Shown: positions 40,701 through 53,713 of the stretch, one piece after another
Layout of the letters: each line of letters opens with the position of its first letter
How positions within the stretch are numbered: position 1 is the stretch's first letter
Assembly: GCA_037447655.1 (NCBI GenBank)
Contig: JBBHKE010000070.1
Location: 62,001-126,000, forward strand
Direction: 5' to 3'
Length of the DNA: 64,000 nt
Source: Zygnema cylindricum
Lineage: Eukaryota > Streptophyta > Zygnematophyceae > Zygnematales > Zygnemataceae
Program-made: the position numbers and the translations under genes
Notes under the pieces: model-generated
What the model was told of the DNA's origin: nothing
The model's database searches: none
What the model saw: the letters and a program-made list of their open reading frames with translations, nothing else

Positions 40701-43700
40701 TGAACTGGATTACAAATCAGAGGTTTTAAATCTGGTACTTTAGAAAAGTGATTTCAAGTTCAAGAATCTGGATTACGGATTTTGAATTCAAAATTTTTGA
40801 CCTGGGCTTCTAGACTACGATTTTGTATGCAGAATGTCATGGAATACGTTTTGCTCCCTTTGCAATCAATCCCTGCTCAACAGTCTGCAATCATTCGCTC
40901 GTAAAAACAACACGATTTGAAAACAGGTGACAATTATCACCTGTAAAAACCTCACTCGTGGCTTTAAGCCAGTCTCCACACTGTGTTGAAGAAGTGTAGG
41001 ACAGAGAGTCACAATCCTTCCTAAGCGACTCTCTGGAATGCCCAAACTAACCAAATAGGCCACCCTTTGCTGCATTGTACGCTCTATGCTGTATTCGAGT
41101 AACTGAGGGTGCCGTACAAGAAGCTTTGGAATATCCACATTTCGAACACCAAGAGAACGAAGATAATTTACTCGAGCTGCGGCAGCGTGTGGATTCGTCT
41201 GCAAAAAAACTACCAAATTTCTGTTAAATATTTTTTCTCACTTGCTACACCGCCAATCGCTATAGCATTTGCCAATTATTAGCGTTAACACTTCATTAGA
41301 ATCAACTACACTAAATCATGTTCCGCCACGTGGCTCACCATGGTCCACTTAACTTAATTAGTGTCATAAACTAATTTATAATTCTGGGTCAAACACACAC
41401 ACACGAATTAGAGTGGTTAACTCTAATAGCCATGGGCAGTGCACTTTCTGTTAGCCAAACAGTTTCCTTGACTTGTTGCTTACAAAGGCGGAAATCCTAA
41501 CAGAAAATTAGACCTATCAAGTAGAGCATGCGAATAGCACACAGGATACAACTAAAAACCATCAGCATATGTAGAAACGGATTAAGACCTTCAATACCTT
41601 TCTGGAATTAGAACTTTCAAAGAGATCAGGCTAAACCAAAAGCTACTGTATAGCATGTTGAAAATATAGGCTCACCTCAAATGCCATTCTGCGCTTATTA
41701 GAAAACCTCATCAGGTCTTGCAAAGTGAGGCCCAATGACAGTAGGTAAACAGCTAGTAGGCGTTCCTTCTCTGAGAGCCCTAGTTCCGTCATAATCTCCC
41801 CCTCCTTTTTTGTTAGATCATGACCATTTAACGGAATCTGCAAAAGCCAAAAGTGCGATAAAAATCAAAACAGGGCAAATTCCAAAAAGACATTACTGAC
41901 ATAACTTCACATTGCATGATATAAATCGTTTTGAAAAAGACATGAAAACAATCTGTAAAGCAAGCTTGAAAGGGGAAAGTATTCTCCTAGACAAAGCTGC
42001 AAATCCTACGCGCGCTGTAACGCTACAAAAGATGAGACAACCTAAAGCGTTCAAAAGTTGTGTTTTGGCTTAAAAAGTTAGACTGCAGTAAACCATGATT
42101 GTTCAGCAGGACAACTTATACTTCTTGATGCTACACTGTTCCTGGGACTGGTGAGCGATAATGTTATAAAAGACGCCTCAACAGACATTGAAAGAAGACA
42201 CGTAAAAGAATGAAACAACTATTACCACAAACGACAAGGATGCAGACCTACAAATATCATGAAATTAGTTATGGACATTTTAGGAAGCCCCGACTACATA
42301 TTGAAATAGAGGACTCCCCAACTCCAGAGAAAATTCGACAGAACAGAGCAAGCCCTCTAGAATGCCAAAGCAAATGAAATCCAAGATTCATTAATGATAA
42401 GTAGCTACATTATAGCCAATTGGGCTAGACTAGTAGCTGCAGACAATTATAAGAAGTGAAATATGTAAAACAAGAGGAATATGTAAGCTCTACTGTCAGG
42501 ATTTCGAAGTTGAATAAGGGCAGCAATACTGATGATCCTTCCTTCACTAATGTCAACCAAGACAACCAATGGATGCAAAAGAAAATAAAATAAGACGAAT
42601 GATCATTATCCCAGGGTTACATTCATAATTTACGCAAATTAGTAATTGACATTCACAGGAGTGCTTGAACTCACGTCTCCATCTGGTTGTTTAGAATCTT
42701 CTGTAGCTTGAAACTGTTGACTTGATCGAGATATGGTAGCAATATCAATTGGTGCGGTGCTGTTTGTGACATGCAATTTAGTTTTAGGCCAATTTCCTTC
42801 GGCAGCTTCTGGAGCTCGAAAAACTCTCCCTGAACTAGAAGCGATTGCTTCTTCGGTGGTCAATATTCCTCCCGCATTTCTAGGTTTTGCCTCTTCTTGT
42901 ACCACTTTTCCCTTGGACATTGCCATTTGCCTCAATCGTCGTTGCCGCAACTTTTTCAAAGCCATAGCTTCCCATTCCTCTCTGTTCAGTTTTGCACCAT
43001 GAGAGTTTCCTGACGGAATTCTCTCTTCTACATCTTGCAAAGAGTCTGAAGTCACTAAAGATGTTTGACCTCGATCAATTGTGCTTCCAGAATCCTCAGT
43101 CCGTACAATCTGACGCTGCTGAGCTGAATTCACTAAAGATAGCCTAGGTTTGCGAAAGGCTTCATTCTGTTTTCGCGCTTTTAGCAACAATTCCCGTCCC
43201 TCCCGACCTTCTTTTGATAGAGGAGGCCGTCGTCTCCCTGTATTCGTTTTCCTTCTACTAGTTTTACTAGGTTCTAGGCTCTCGTTTACAGTCGATTTTC
43301 TGCTTCCGTTCGGCTCAGTTCCCGGTTCATTATCATGCTTTCCTCCTCCAGCAGCAAAATCGTCACTCAATATTAAAGCCTGTAAAAGAAAAAATCGGAA
43401 TTTCAGCAGTTACCGCATTTGCCAATTCGAAGAATGTGACAGCTCAAAAACTCTTGCGAATTTCAATGTAATAAAGTAATCGAAACCCGCCAAAATTGGG
43501 GAGAACAAACATTGAGAGATGTTCCTTTAAATAAGCAAAATACTTGGAAGCCAGATTGTTACAATGCAGCATCTCCATCGGACGGTGAAAGACATTGTGA
43601 AAACTGAATACATTTATTTCGTGCATCAAAGAATAAGGCAGTGTGACGAATTTACCAATGTATCATCTTCATCGTAATTGTAGTATTTGATTGTCTCGCC

Positions 43701-43922
43701 TGGGCGGGACTGTCTGGTGCGCATCTTCTCTATAATCTGGGAGAATTGCTCAGACGCCATAACTTTTCCAGGTTTAAAAGCTTTCAAATGAGGATCCTGA
43801 TCACCAATAAGAGATAACGACGAATGTTCCCTTGTCCTTTCCAGAGGCCTAGCTTTCATGAACGAATAATTGGTGTGCAATTGCCAAGAAGTCAATGTAT
43901 GCGCCATTGCAAAAAAGACCAT
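37764..43922 (-). CDS. mTERF-family protein, plastid type (mTERF5/mTERF9-like), 7 exons, ~668 aa
   Basis: Exons (minus): 43922-43656, 43379-42657, 41837-41676, 41198-40941, 39532-39378, 38560-38443, 38087-37764 (stop TGA). All introns are GT-AG, and the frame is kept at every junction (phase 0 except between exons 5 and 6). The N-terminus (MAHTLTSWQLHTNYSF) looks like an organelle transit peptide. Exon 2 encodes a charged, low-complexity 241-residue part. From about residue 335 the protein is a run of mTERF repeats, each with a Pro in the first helix and Leu-rich second helix: IPKLLVRHPQLLEYSIE, IVTLCPTLLQHSVE, MITRHPQLLHYSVQE, FPAFFSLSLEQRIKPRH. Such helical solenoids bind nucleic acid and act in organelle transcription, RNA processing or ribosome assembly. 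The end (LSLEQRIKPRHQFL, then PEGPFP and LKDFAKKFGK) resembles the plastid mTERF9/mTERF5 group; this subgroup call is tentative. MVFFAMAHTL offers two possible start codons. Confidence 0.88.
38184..38298. mobile_element. Remnant of a TA-flanked small DNA element in an mTERF intron
   Basis: It ends CTAATAGCGATGAACGGTGTA, close to the TIR CTAATAGCGATTCACGGTG of the elements at 47881 and 58369, and is preceded by CTAATAATTTCTTTA as at 48400. The left end (TACAGCGTGAGTTAG) is diverged. It is much shorter than its relatives. Confidence 0.45.
39842..40690. repeat. Purine-rich low-complexity tract in mTERF intron 4
   Basis: About 850 bp where the plus strand is nearly all A and G. It includes GGAGGAAGATGGA-type repeats and a (GATGATGTGATGT)n block at about 40403-40502. 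Long Ser/Pro/Phe-rich frames on the minus strand here are artefacts. The mTERF transcript would carry it as a pyrimidine-rich intron. Confidence 0.9.
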
Positions 43923-44870
43923 GAGCAGGAAGACGCAGCAAATTGAGATGAAATGAAACTAACAGAACTTCACATATTTGCAGAGAGTCGGCAGTCGGGC
44001 AGTATTAATCCTGCAGGTTGTCGATTCCAGAAAACGTATTTTGGAAATTCTGACGATGGTTATTGTGAATGGTGGTAACTGCTTGAAAAATACGGATTCT
44101 AAACAACTATATTTTGTTTGCTTAGATTCAGAATTGCCATATTGTCGTTGAACCCCCAGGGATGTGCGCGCAGGCAACCCGAAACCCTCGGCATGAAGGC
44201 GTTATTCACAAACGTTAAATTTCTCGGTACAATACATAGAGGTACAATTTATGGATCAGAAAAGGTACACAAACTGGACCTCAAACGTACTTATATGTAC
44301 TTTATGATAATTTTAGCGGTCATAAGTCTTTTGAGATTTAAAGTGCCTGGAACCACGTGGCTTCCTTTCAGCCTCCGTATGTCAGCCACATCAGCAGATC
44401 ATACGAAAAATATTTTATCCAGGATCTGATATTAGAATCAGGAACACATAGATCGGTCATTCAATCAAAATACGTTTGTAAAGTATTTTGTTTGATCTGC
44501 GGCAAAGACGTAAAGACGTGGATCGAGGTGAAAGGAGGTGCAGCCATAAAGTCGTGCTGTTGAAAACTTGTAAACCCCTGGCCAGCTAGCTCGTATCTCC
44601 ATGCACTGTTATGTCGTTACCGATTTGCAGCATTTGTGTTTTGTCTCATCGTAGATGTCACGAAACGATACGACAAAGAATTCGATCGGCGGGACGATCT
44701 CGGACTGAGGGTACGGCCCCATGTAAATGGAACTTACCGAACTTAATTTGTATTTTAGAGCAAATTCTACGTACACGGTTTTCAAGTGTCCCTATGTGTA
44801 ACAACAAAAATTGTTACTTACGGGTGTGACGATTGTATACTTCGACAATGCCCGTAACGGCTGTCAGCGT
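43923..44870. other. Spacer upstream of the mTERF gene, no further gene seen
   Basis: It would contain the mTERF promoter. It includes GTAC-rich repeat fragments (44225-44300, 44690-44830) but no recognisable coding exon. Confidence 0.45.
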
Positions 44871-44878
44871 GTACAATC

Positions 44879-45376
44879 CATAGTTCAAAAGTAGGCGTTT
44901 TTATGGTAGGCCTTTGGCAGGCGCACAAAACTCGCGTAGAGTAGGCATACTGTATGTGTGTGCGTTTGTGCACACTCTTGTACAAACGTACGAATCTGAC
45001 GTATGATCATAGTACACCGCACGCCGTCGGACGAAATTTTTCAGCAAACTGACACGGCGTAGGATGAGTTGTGTTATGGGCTTTTCATGTGATCTTCTTA
45101 GATCGCTACTCTGATCAGCGACCGTCCGATCATCCAAATCTGACGGTTTAAATAAAAAACACCTCAAAACTCACAGAAAAAAACAAAAATTGTCCGAATG
45201 TTTTTCAAAATTTAGACATGACGTTTATTTCTCTATCGATCGATGTGCAACTCAACCCTGTTACTATTTTTTTTTCATTTTGCGGCCAATACAATATGGG
45301 TCTTAAGGTCATATTGTATGCTTCACATACAATAGGCGTATTGTATGGGACTACTCTCACCTACTTTTGAACTATG
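44879..45376. mobile_element. hAT-type MITE, 498 bp, 8-bp target duplication
   Basis: Perfect 17-bp terminal inverted repeats CATAGTTCAAAAGTAGG / CCTACTTTTGAACTATG, flanked by GTACAATC at 44871-44878 and 45377-45384. An 8-bp duplication is the mark of hAT transposons. No transposase is present. Confidence 0.9.
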
Positions 45377-45741
45377 GTACAATCTATCTTGCCGCACCGC
45401 ATTTTTCGAAACTTTTTGAAACGTCGCAAGACACATCGTAGTATTTGAAACGATTTGGCATGTCGCATGTCATTGCGAGACATTGTAGACGTACAGCCTT
45501 GCACCCGTGGCTGTACGACGTGCCTTTGCATTTGTCTCTCCCGTCCGGCCGCCATGAATGGAAATAAAATTCATGGCACCTTCGAGATTTTCACCTTCAC
45601 AAATTTTTCACCTTTCCGTGAAATGGCACTACAACCACAAGACCACTGCAAAAAAAACCGTACAAGACGCAAGCGGACAAAAGCGAACAGCCTTTTACTT
45701 TTTCTCATCATCAAAAACTTGTGAACAAATTTCACACGTAA

Positions 45742-46523
45742 GGGTGCGTCTCCATGCGCCTAAGTGAGGGTTTTTTTCTGTCGTTTTCCAGTAAAACTAA
45801 GAGCCGTACCGCGTAAGTTTCGACCATACAAAAAAATAGAGAAAATGAGAAGTACATTTTGCGTCATCGTCGAAATTAAGATGTACCACATGTTGTCGTT
45901 TTGTGTTCTTCGACCCACGGCCCACGCCAAAACACGTCATCTTCAAACTTTTCTTTAAAACACAAGGAAGATGTGTTATAAAACAAAGAATTCTCGGAAA
46001 ACAAATCGAAACACGTAGTCGCACGTGTAAACTTTTTTCAATAAATTTCAAAAGAATTCAAGCGACGACGAAAAGTGCACGATCCGCTATGTTTTGTCCG
46101 TTTGCGTTCATGACCGACAAAGCAAAGTACACAATTTGTTTGGTTTTGTCCCTTTGCGCCTCGTACAGATTTTATTTCGCCAGGGGTCTCAAGATCCGAT
46201 GCCATTTCATGTCGACCGGATGAGAGACGCAAAGGCAAAGTGCATAATTTTCAATCGTGAAACGGCACAAGCTGGAATGCGGTACGTCTACAGTGTCACG
46301 AAAACTCATGCGACGTCACAAGCAGTTACAAAAAATAACGTGCGTCATCACATGTTGTACGCTGTCGACAGTCGTCATTGGCATTGTGGACGTATACAAT
46401 CGTCACGCCCTTAAGTGACTACTTCGTTTGTTACATATAGGGACACCCAAAATCCAGATCCGTCGGATCTACGCTAAAATACAAAGTAAATTCTCTAAGT
46501 TTCAAGTACATGGAGACGCACCC
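45742..46523. mobile_element. Tourist/PIF-Harbinger-like element, 782 bp, TAA duplication
   Basis: Perfect 15-bp inverted ends GGGTGCGTCTCCATG, flanked by TAA at 45739-45741 and 46524-46526. TWA duplications with GGG ends fit PIF/Harbinger MITEs. The left 250 bp are found inverted at about 46540-46800, outside the element, so a second related element overlaps or abuts it. Confidence 0.75.
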
Positions 46524-46539
46524 TAATAATATGATTTCC

Positions 46540-46800
46540 TATTTGTGAGAGCGGTTTTACTTTATTTAAAACACATCGCCGATGTGTTTTAAGATTAAGT
46601 GACAAGATGACGTGATAGTGGGTCGAAAAACCATAAGACAACAAATGTTCGTACATCCTAAGTCCAAGGATGACAAAAAATGTACTATAGAATTTTGTTA
46701 TTTTTTCGTACGGATGCAACTTTAGCAGTACGGCTCTAAGTTCTATAGGAAAACGACATAAAAAAACCCGTACTTAGCCACATGGGGTCGTAGCCTGAAC
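46540..46800. repeat. Inverted homologue of the left part of the 45742 element
   Basis: ACATCGCCGATGTGTTTTAAG through AAAAAACCCGTACTTAGCCACATGGGGTCG is the diverged reverse complement of 45757-46010. It ends in a TIR-like CATGGGGTCGTAGCC. Confidence 0.6.
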
Positions 46801-46875
46801 TGAGGAAAAGTAAAACTACTAAATGGCCATATGTACAACCCAACTGCGGTTTACATTGCGCACATGTGACAGTTA

Positions 46876-47863
46876 GGGTATGTCCCCATGCATGAAGGTA
46901 TCGACTTTAATCTGTCGTTTTCGCTCAAAACGCAGTGTTGTACGAGAAAAAAATTAGCTGTAAAAAAAAACAATTCAAAAGTGCAGCAAACGTCAAGTCG
47001 ATACGTTGAATGTACTTCATGATTGTCGTCATGTGAACACATTTTGGCGTTTTCCTTTTTTCGACCCTCGGGCAAACGAATCCAGCCCGTTAAAAAACTT
47101 CATCTAAAATCGCCTCGCAACTAAATTTCAGGGGAAGTATCACTCAAACAACGAATGAAAAACTAACCCAAGCACGCGACACACGAGTGGGGAAATTTTA
47201 GGACAAGGGAGAGTACTCGCTTTTTTTCTCCTTGGCCGTCACGCGCATGTACTGAAAAGACGAGGATGTACGGAAAAAGATGTACGGAAAAAAAATTGCA
47301 GGGGTCTCAGACCTCCACTTTCATTCATGGGTCCTCGGTAGAATTTTGCGTCGTCGTCGCCTTTCCCCTCTCCCTCTCACACTATCAATTTTACCTCACA
47401 CTTTTCAGAATGAGGTATGACAGAACTGGTATGAAATAAAAGATATTTGAGAAATATTTATTTTGATTACCTTTGTGTATATTTTTTTGGCAAGCAGAGC
47501 GAAGAAATTAGAGAAAAAGAAATTGGGTAGCCATGGCCGAAAGTTCTTGAATATGTGACGTCGACGTTGTCACAAGTGAGCGTGACGTCACAATGTCACA
47601 AAACCTAAACACCTGCCATGTCACAAAACTAAAAAAATGTAGACGTCTACAACTGTCGCTGTTTTTGTTGGCGTCACCAATTTCGTACTCGTCGTCAACC
47701 GTCACAAATTTGTACACACGTCTACAACCGTCACATGTCAAAATTCCGATTTCATTTTTTATAATTTCATTTTCGCACATTGGGACGCTCTTCAAAGTAG
47801 TACGGAGCACTTCACTACAATCCAAAATACTTTTTCAAAGTATTGATTACATGGGACGTACCC
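46876..47863. mobile_element. Second Harbinger-like element, 988 bp
   Basis: Ends GGGTATGTCCCCATG and (inverted) GGGTACGTCCCATG are related to those at 45742. Flanks are TTA and TAA, differing by one base. CTGTCGTTTTCGCTC near the left end matches the same subterminal position of the first element. No transposase was seen. Confidence 0.6.
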
Positions 47864-47880
47864 TAAAGTACAGTATAGTA

Positions 47881-48434
47881 CACCGTGAATCGTTATTAGA
47901 CTTATTTACTCTATATCGGCACCCCAAAATTTTGACATTGATACCCGAAATACAGTGACTGACTCGATTTTATCCGTGACGTTAATTACGGTTCTTGTGA
48001 ATTAGCGTCAATGGAATTTCCGTACTTACTTCATGAATATTGTGGTGTACGGAATGTGTTTGCTGGTACAAAGATGTACTTGATTACCGAAAATCGTACG
48101 AAAACTGTAGTTAACTTATGTCGGTTGCATACAGAACTGCGCTTAGAATAAACGTGGAGTCAAGTTTGCGACAAACGCGTTCGCACACCCAAATTAGAAT
48201 TATGTATTAATTACACTGAAATGACGCGACGTGGTACGGGTTGTCAGATTTTGTACTTCTACCTATTTTAACGTGTATGTAATGACGGCGGATTCTGTAT
48301 ACCTAAATCAGCGTTATAGATAAATTACAATTAAACATTTTTTTCATAATGGTATTGATACACAAATTAGAATCAATGACACTAATTTATTATTGATACT
48401 AATAATTTCTATAGTCTAATAACGATTCACGGTG
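47881..48434. mobile_element. TA-flanked MITE, 554 bp (family with 58369-58857)
   Basis: Terminal inverted repeats CACCGTGAATCGTTATTAG / CTAATAACGATTCACGGTG (19 bp, perfect), flanked by TA on both sides as in Tc1/mariner-type elements. It carries no coding region. Confidence 0.8.
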
Positions 48435-49032
48435 TAGTACACATACTGTACTGTATCGTAGCGTGTTGACTTGTTGCCACTTCCTACTTTCTAGGAAAGT
48501 CAAGTCCTGAGTTTTCACATTTTCACCGTTACAGAAACTTCAAAGACGCGTAACAAGGAAAAACTTTTGTAGGGGTACCGCTACATACGTCATATAGAGC
48601 GCTGCGTAATGGGAAATCTAAAATGACGTAATAAAAGGTACACAAAATGTACTTTAAAATTGATGATATCCATACTTTCCTGTCCTGCCTAGTACAATCT
48701 TGTCCTTTTGTCCTCGATACCTGCCCAAGGAACCGGTAAACCGTGGTTTCTCGATAAAGCATCGTCATCATCACCATGAAGTTTCTGCATTGAGTTGCTT
48801 TCATTTTCTACAACTTAGTTGAGGAGCTATCGACCTTTTCCCTTAAATTTTCTGGTTCTCGCGCTTTTCCTTCCTCATCGAACCATTGTTTAATCATTTT
48901 ATTTATCTCAGAGCCTTTTCAAGTCGCAGCTCTTATCGTGAACAAAAACTCGTATCTGCTTTTGTTTTGTTCTGTCGTAAAATACTTGAAACTTGACGTA
49001 TACTGAGAGAGTGCGCTCGAGAGGAAGAGAGG

Positions 49033-52000
49033 ATGGGAGGTTCTGGCGGTGGTCTTTTAGAACTTACTTTACGAGGGGCAGAATGCAGTCCAAGTGAGAA
49101 AGAGAAGGAGCCACAAGGAGTGGATCCTTTTGCTGTCCTTCACTACGGCTCTCAGCACTGGACTGCTAAACTTATAAAAGGTGTGGATGTTACGATTTCG
49201 ATATAAGTTGTTGTACATGCTCAACAAGCTGTTTGTGTATGCCGTTTTTGTTGTTATTGGTGTTATGAGTGCTTCAGGGAACCTTATGTTTAATTTGGAA
49301 TATTGTTCTTGTGTAATCCATTTGGTAGGATTTTCACATGATATGTATTCAAACTGTCCAGCAAAGTCGTTATTGTAATATTACTGTTGTGGCTGTAGCT
49401 CTATCGTTTTCTCATGTTTGATGGATTATACAATCGAGCTATTTTCGAGCCCTTATTTTTTCCAGGACTGTAGACTTATATTTGGTAAATGTTAATAAAA
49501 ACTTTGTGTTGCTAAAATCAACTTTGTCAGGCAAATCTTTTCTTAAGCATGTTCACATATTTTGATGTCTATTTTCATGTGTTGGATTTTCAGTCCTTTT
49601 GTCTGCAATATTCTGAGGCATCGGTTTTTGTCAATTTTTTTCAGACCTTAAGTTTGCTTATCGACTTGAACCCGATGTAAACGACATTGTCATCAAAGTA
49701 TATGATGGGAATAAACCAGAACCTCGGGAGGTTATTGCAACCGTAAAGTGAGTATTCGTGTCCAATAATATCAGTAAATAATGGAAATTTTTGTGTCAAT
49801 CAAGGTTTTGATGAATAGGCAAATCTCTTTTCTCTGTATGGATGTTAGCTGTGGTTTTTGTGTCAGCAATTAGATTGGTGGTGACATGTGTCGGACCTTT
49901 TTAAATCCAGAGGAATCATTCTGTGTCGTGTAATGTTCATGTCTTATCCAGTTGAAACCTGTAAGGTGATGATTCTAGAATCCTAGCAACTTTTTCATAT
50001 GCATAAGTAATATCAGACTTCACAGATTCATGTGCGGCACTTGAGTTTCTTTTAAGTTTGCTAGATTTATAAATCGCTAAGCTATTTGAATTAGTTTCTT
50101 TCGTTTCCTGAACTTTCTGCTGGATTCATTGTTAGTAAGAAAATAGTTCCTTACCGAAGTTTCTTATGGCTACTCAATTGCTGCAGTGTTCGTGCATATA
50201 AAGCTATTTTAGAGGGATCCGACTCACTCTCATGCCCCATTGTGAAGTCAACTGGAGATACATTGGGTCATCTAAATGTTTCGTTGAAGATGATATCTGA
50301 TGTAAGCTGGGATCCAACTACCTCGTGATGTGGATCACCTGTTTTTCACGTCTCTGTTTGTTTTCATAGATACTTCAGGCACATATGATCAGTTCAAAGA
50401 GATAGAGGTTACTTAAGGTACAAAGAAAACAATGGTTAGGCTTGTTCTGGTTTTCCCTGTTCAGGCAGGGTTACTTAATTTGCTGGTTTTGTTCCTTTTT
50501 TAGCTTGTTGAGGACCATTTAGTTTTTAATTCTGATTTATGATAAATGTCAATAGCTTTCCTATCTTTCAGCTCATTCTCTTGTTCGTTTTACCCAATTG
50601 CATAGTTAAGGAAACCATTTGTCATTTTCTGCTGAATGTTTTGACTTTGTCTGCAACCATTTTGTTTACTTCTCACTATTTTGTTTACTCCTCATTATCA
50701 ACAGTCTGACACCATTTTGTTTACCTTTCATGTTACAGACAGACTGGTCTCCTCCGTCACAGTCTTTCCTTTCAGGAACCAGTCCTGTTCCTGGTGTGAA
50801 TGGCCCTTCACCTCCAGCCCCTCCCCATTTTGGTGGTAGTAGCAGTTCTGCCTCTGGTTCCAATCCTCAGTCGGAGGCTATAGCCGCTGCAGCAGCTGCA
50901 GGTGGGCATTTTCTTCAGTCGTTTTTTGACCCAGAAGCATAAGTTATTGCCAAAAACACTATTTATTTGAGTGGCAGATAATGAGCCACGTGGCAAACCA
51001 TAATTTAGTGTAGAAAATTCGAGTAACACTAATATTTCATAAACTCTACTAGTCGTTGGCAGCACTTTTTTTTATTCAACGGTTATTCTTTTGTAAAACA
51101 TACATGTTAAAAAATCAGACTGCCGCTTTCACGTTCATGTTTGCTTGGGCAGATAGTATTGTTGCACTTTTTCTTAAACCTTCTTCAACTCCTTGTTGAT
51201 CCTCCTTTAACATGGCTGCCACGCTAAGCACGCAAGACAAGTTCAGACATTCATTTACTTTTTTGACTGTTCTGAATATTTAACAATTTTGCTCTTGCTA
51301 TCCTAACTTTCTATACTACCATCTGGACACCTTGAGAACACTGATTTCTGTCAGTCTTGAGAATAATGAAACTGCTCCCAAAAAAAATGTTCTTATTGCA
51401 CAAATGTTGAGTTTCAATTGGATTTTGCTATCAAATATCCAAGGGAATTATGCAGCGTTATGCTTTAAGCAATATGTATACAGGCATGTTGTATTATGGA
51501 TTATGCCATGTTTAAGGTTGTTGTTATTCTGCGGTGTAGATAGAATTTACCTCAATTTTTGTGATTTTGTGGGTAAGTAAACATGAAGCCAAAGCTGACA
51601 TGTATACATCATTCGGCATATTGCATAATTCATACACTTAAACATATTTACCGCTGCATTCTCTTCATGTATTACACTGCACTACATAACAAATTTAACT
51701 TAATTTTTATATTATCGACATTTGTGAGTGTTGCAGGTGCTGCAGCAGCTACTGCAATAGCGTCTGTGAACAGGAAACCTGCAAAGGCAAATGGTCCTCC
51801 GAAACCAGGTCAGTGCAGTTTCACATGTTTTTTTGAAAAACTTTCGCATTTAGGACTGGGGCCCCTCGAGCCAGTTTTAGGTCATTGCATGACCCGTTTT
51901 CATTGATTGGGCGGTTTATGGCCGTGGGGTTGTGATCTGGAGGGTCAGAAATCGCTCAATCATTGAAAACTGTCATGCAATGGCTCAAAAAATGGCTTGG

Positions 52001-53713
52001 TGGGGCCCAGTCCTATCGATATCATTTCAGAAAATCTTTGACTTGTAGTGTTGTTGGTTCATATTATTTGAAAAATGTTTCTCTTTTAGCATTGTTTTCC
52101 TGTCTTTTGGTGCTGTACTCTTGACTTTAGCTGAATTATTTCGAGAGCTATTCTGGCAGTTTTTAAAAGTAGAGCTTAATGATAATATAATAGTAATTAT
52201 CTACTGGGAACTCACCAATAGGTCTATTTTAGATTGCAAAAAGAGAAAAAATGGTGAGGTTTTTGCAAAATCTGGTTATTGTTAGCAGATTTGTGTAGCC
52301 TCTGTTTGATCACACAGTATTTCTTGGTTGTTTATTTGATTTCCGCTATTCGTTCGAAGGTAGTTATTTGTGTTTCTGATGTATGTATTATTCTACAATA
52401 TAATTGTACAGTAGTTCTAGTTATATTTTTGAAGTTTTGAGAAGTCTTAGTTTCCTTTCTTTTGGGTTAAGACGTCAGGTTTCAGGTTCAATCATAAGCA
52501 TCAATATTTTGAAATGTATTTTTGTATTTTCTTTTGCTAAAACCGTTGATATTTATATTGTTGTTTTTTCTCTTCCCCCTCTCCCCTCTCCCCTCTCCCA
52601 TTTCTTCTCTGTGGTCGATATGGCAGCAGAAATGGGATATCCCGCAGGTCCTCCTCCCCCTCCACCTCAGGGATCCGCCCCCCCTCCTTATCCTCCTCCA
52701 TCCTATCCTCCCACGGCATACCCCGGTTATTCCCCTTATCCTCAACAGTATTACCCTCCTCCTTATCCTAATTATTATGGTAAGCATTTTGACTTACATG
52801 TTAGCTTCTTCTTCTTTTTGTTTCTGTTTTTTGTTTTGGCGTTTTTTGTTGTGGTTTTGATCTTTGCAGTTTGAAGCATTTCTAGTACGCGTTGTCTTGT
52901 TGTGGGATCTTGTTATAATTGTTGGGGTTTTCTTTTTTTTGCATCTACTTGCTTTTTTTTATCTGTGATGTGTGAGAAGTTTTGGATGATTATGTCCATT
53001 TTGCCAGCTTTGTCTTATTGGGTTTCTCGTTGTTTACACTGAAGGTTCCCCCAGTTTTACAGCCAATACTCTGTTTGGAAAATGCTAAGCTAAAGTGGTG
53101 TCATGAAATAATTGACAAGCGACTGTGGTTTTTGTCTAAGTTATGCAGTTAGGAAATTGAATTCCAAAGTAGAAACTAAGAAGAGATCTGACAGGGTTTT
53201 AGTTTTTTTTTCTTTTTCCCTCGTCTTTGCTTTGCTTTCAGTTCATAGATTGAACAGATAAAATAATGCTGTATAGTTACACTTTAGGGGATGTATTATT
53301 AAAATGTATACACATATATGGTTCACAAAGTCCAGAACTTGGGATTTGAAACAAAAGAAATGGAAAACTTAGTGGGAGAGTTTACGACAACCTCGAGTGC
53401 ATAAACTTAGGGAAACCCGGAGATTAAATGATATTTCAAAGAGTTCTTATTGATTGTATGTGCTACTTTTTTCTTTCATCTTTGTTTATTTTTTGCAGGA
53501 AGCTCTTATTATCCTTATCCTTATCCATATGGATATTACTCGAGTCCTCCCACAACAATTATTATTGACGATGGTTATGGATATGGTGGATATGGTGGAT
53601 ACGGAGGAGGATATGGAGGCTATGGAGGATATGGAGGAAGTGGGGCTGGTCTTGGGGCAGGACTCCTTGTCGGAGGTTTGGGGGGGTTACTTCTCGGAGA
53701 CATTTTGTTTTAG
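49033..53713 (+). CDS. SRC2-like C2-domain protein, 7 exons
   Basis: Exons: 49033-49180, 49645-49747, 50187-50301, 50739-50901, 51737-51808, 52630-52779, 53499-53713 (stop TAG). All introns are GT-AG and the frame is kept; the acceptor of exon 6 could also be three bases upstream, adding one residue. Residues 1-120 form a C2 domain: LLELTLRGAEC, DPFAVLHYGSQHWTAK, FAYRLEPDVNDIVIKVYDG, then SLSCPIVKSTGDTLGHLNVSL. Plant SRC2-type C2 domains bind phospholipid and act in cold and calcium responses at the endomembranes or plasma membrane. After it comes an Ala-rich segment, a PPPP/YPPP-rich linker, a Gly-Tyr repeat (GYGGYGGYGG) and the diagnostic small-residue end GLGAGLLVGGLGGLLLGDILF, which in this family may insert into a membrane. 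The start ATG lies in GAGGATGGGAGG. The family assignment is firm. A physiological role here is inferred from relatives. Confidence 0.88.

Noticed and set aside
42733-43002. Plus-strand 89-aa frame opposite mTERF exon 2
   Set aside because: It is the antisense shadow of a well-supported coding exon.
49181-49378. 65-aa frame after SRC2 exon 1
   Set aside because: It lies within intron 1, right after a supported donor site, and does not continue the C2 domain.
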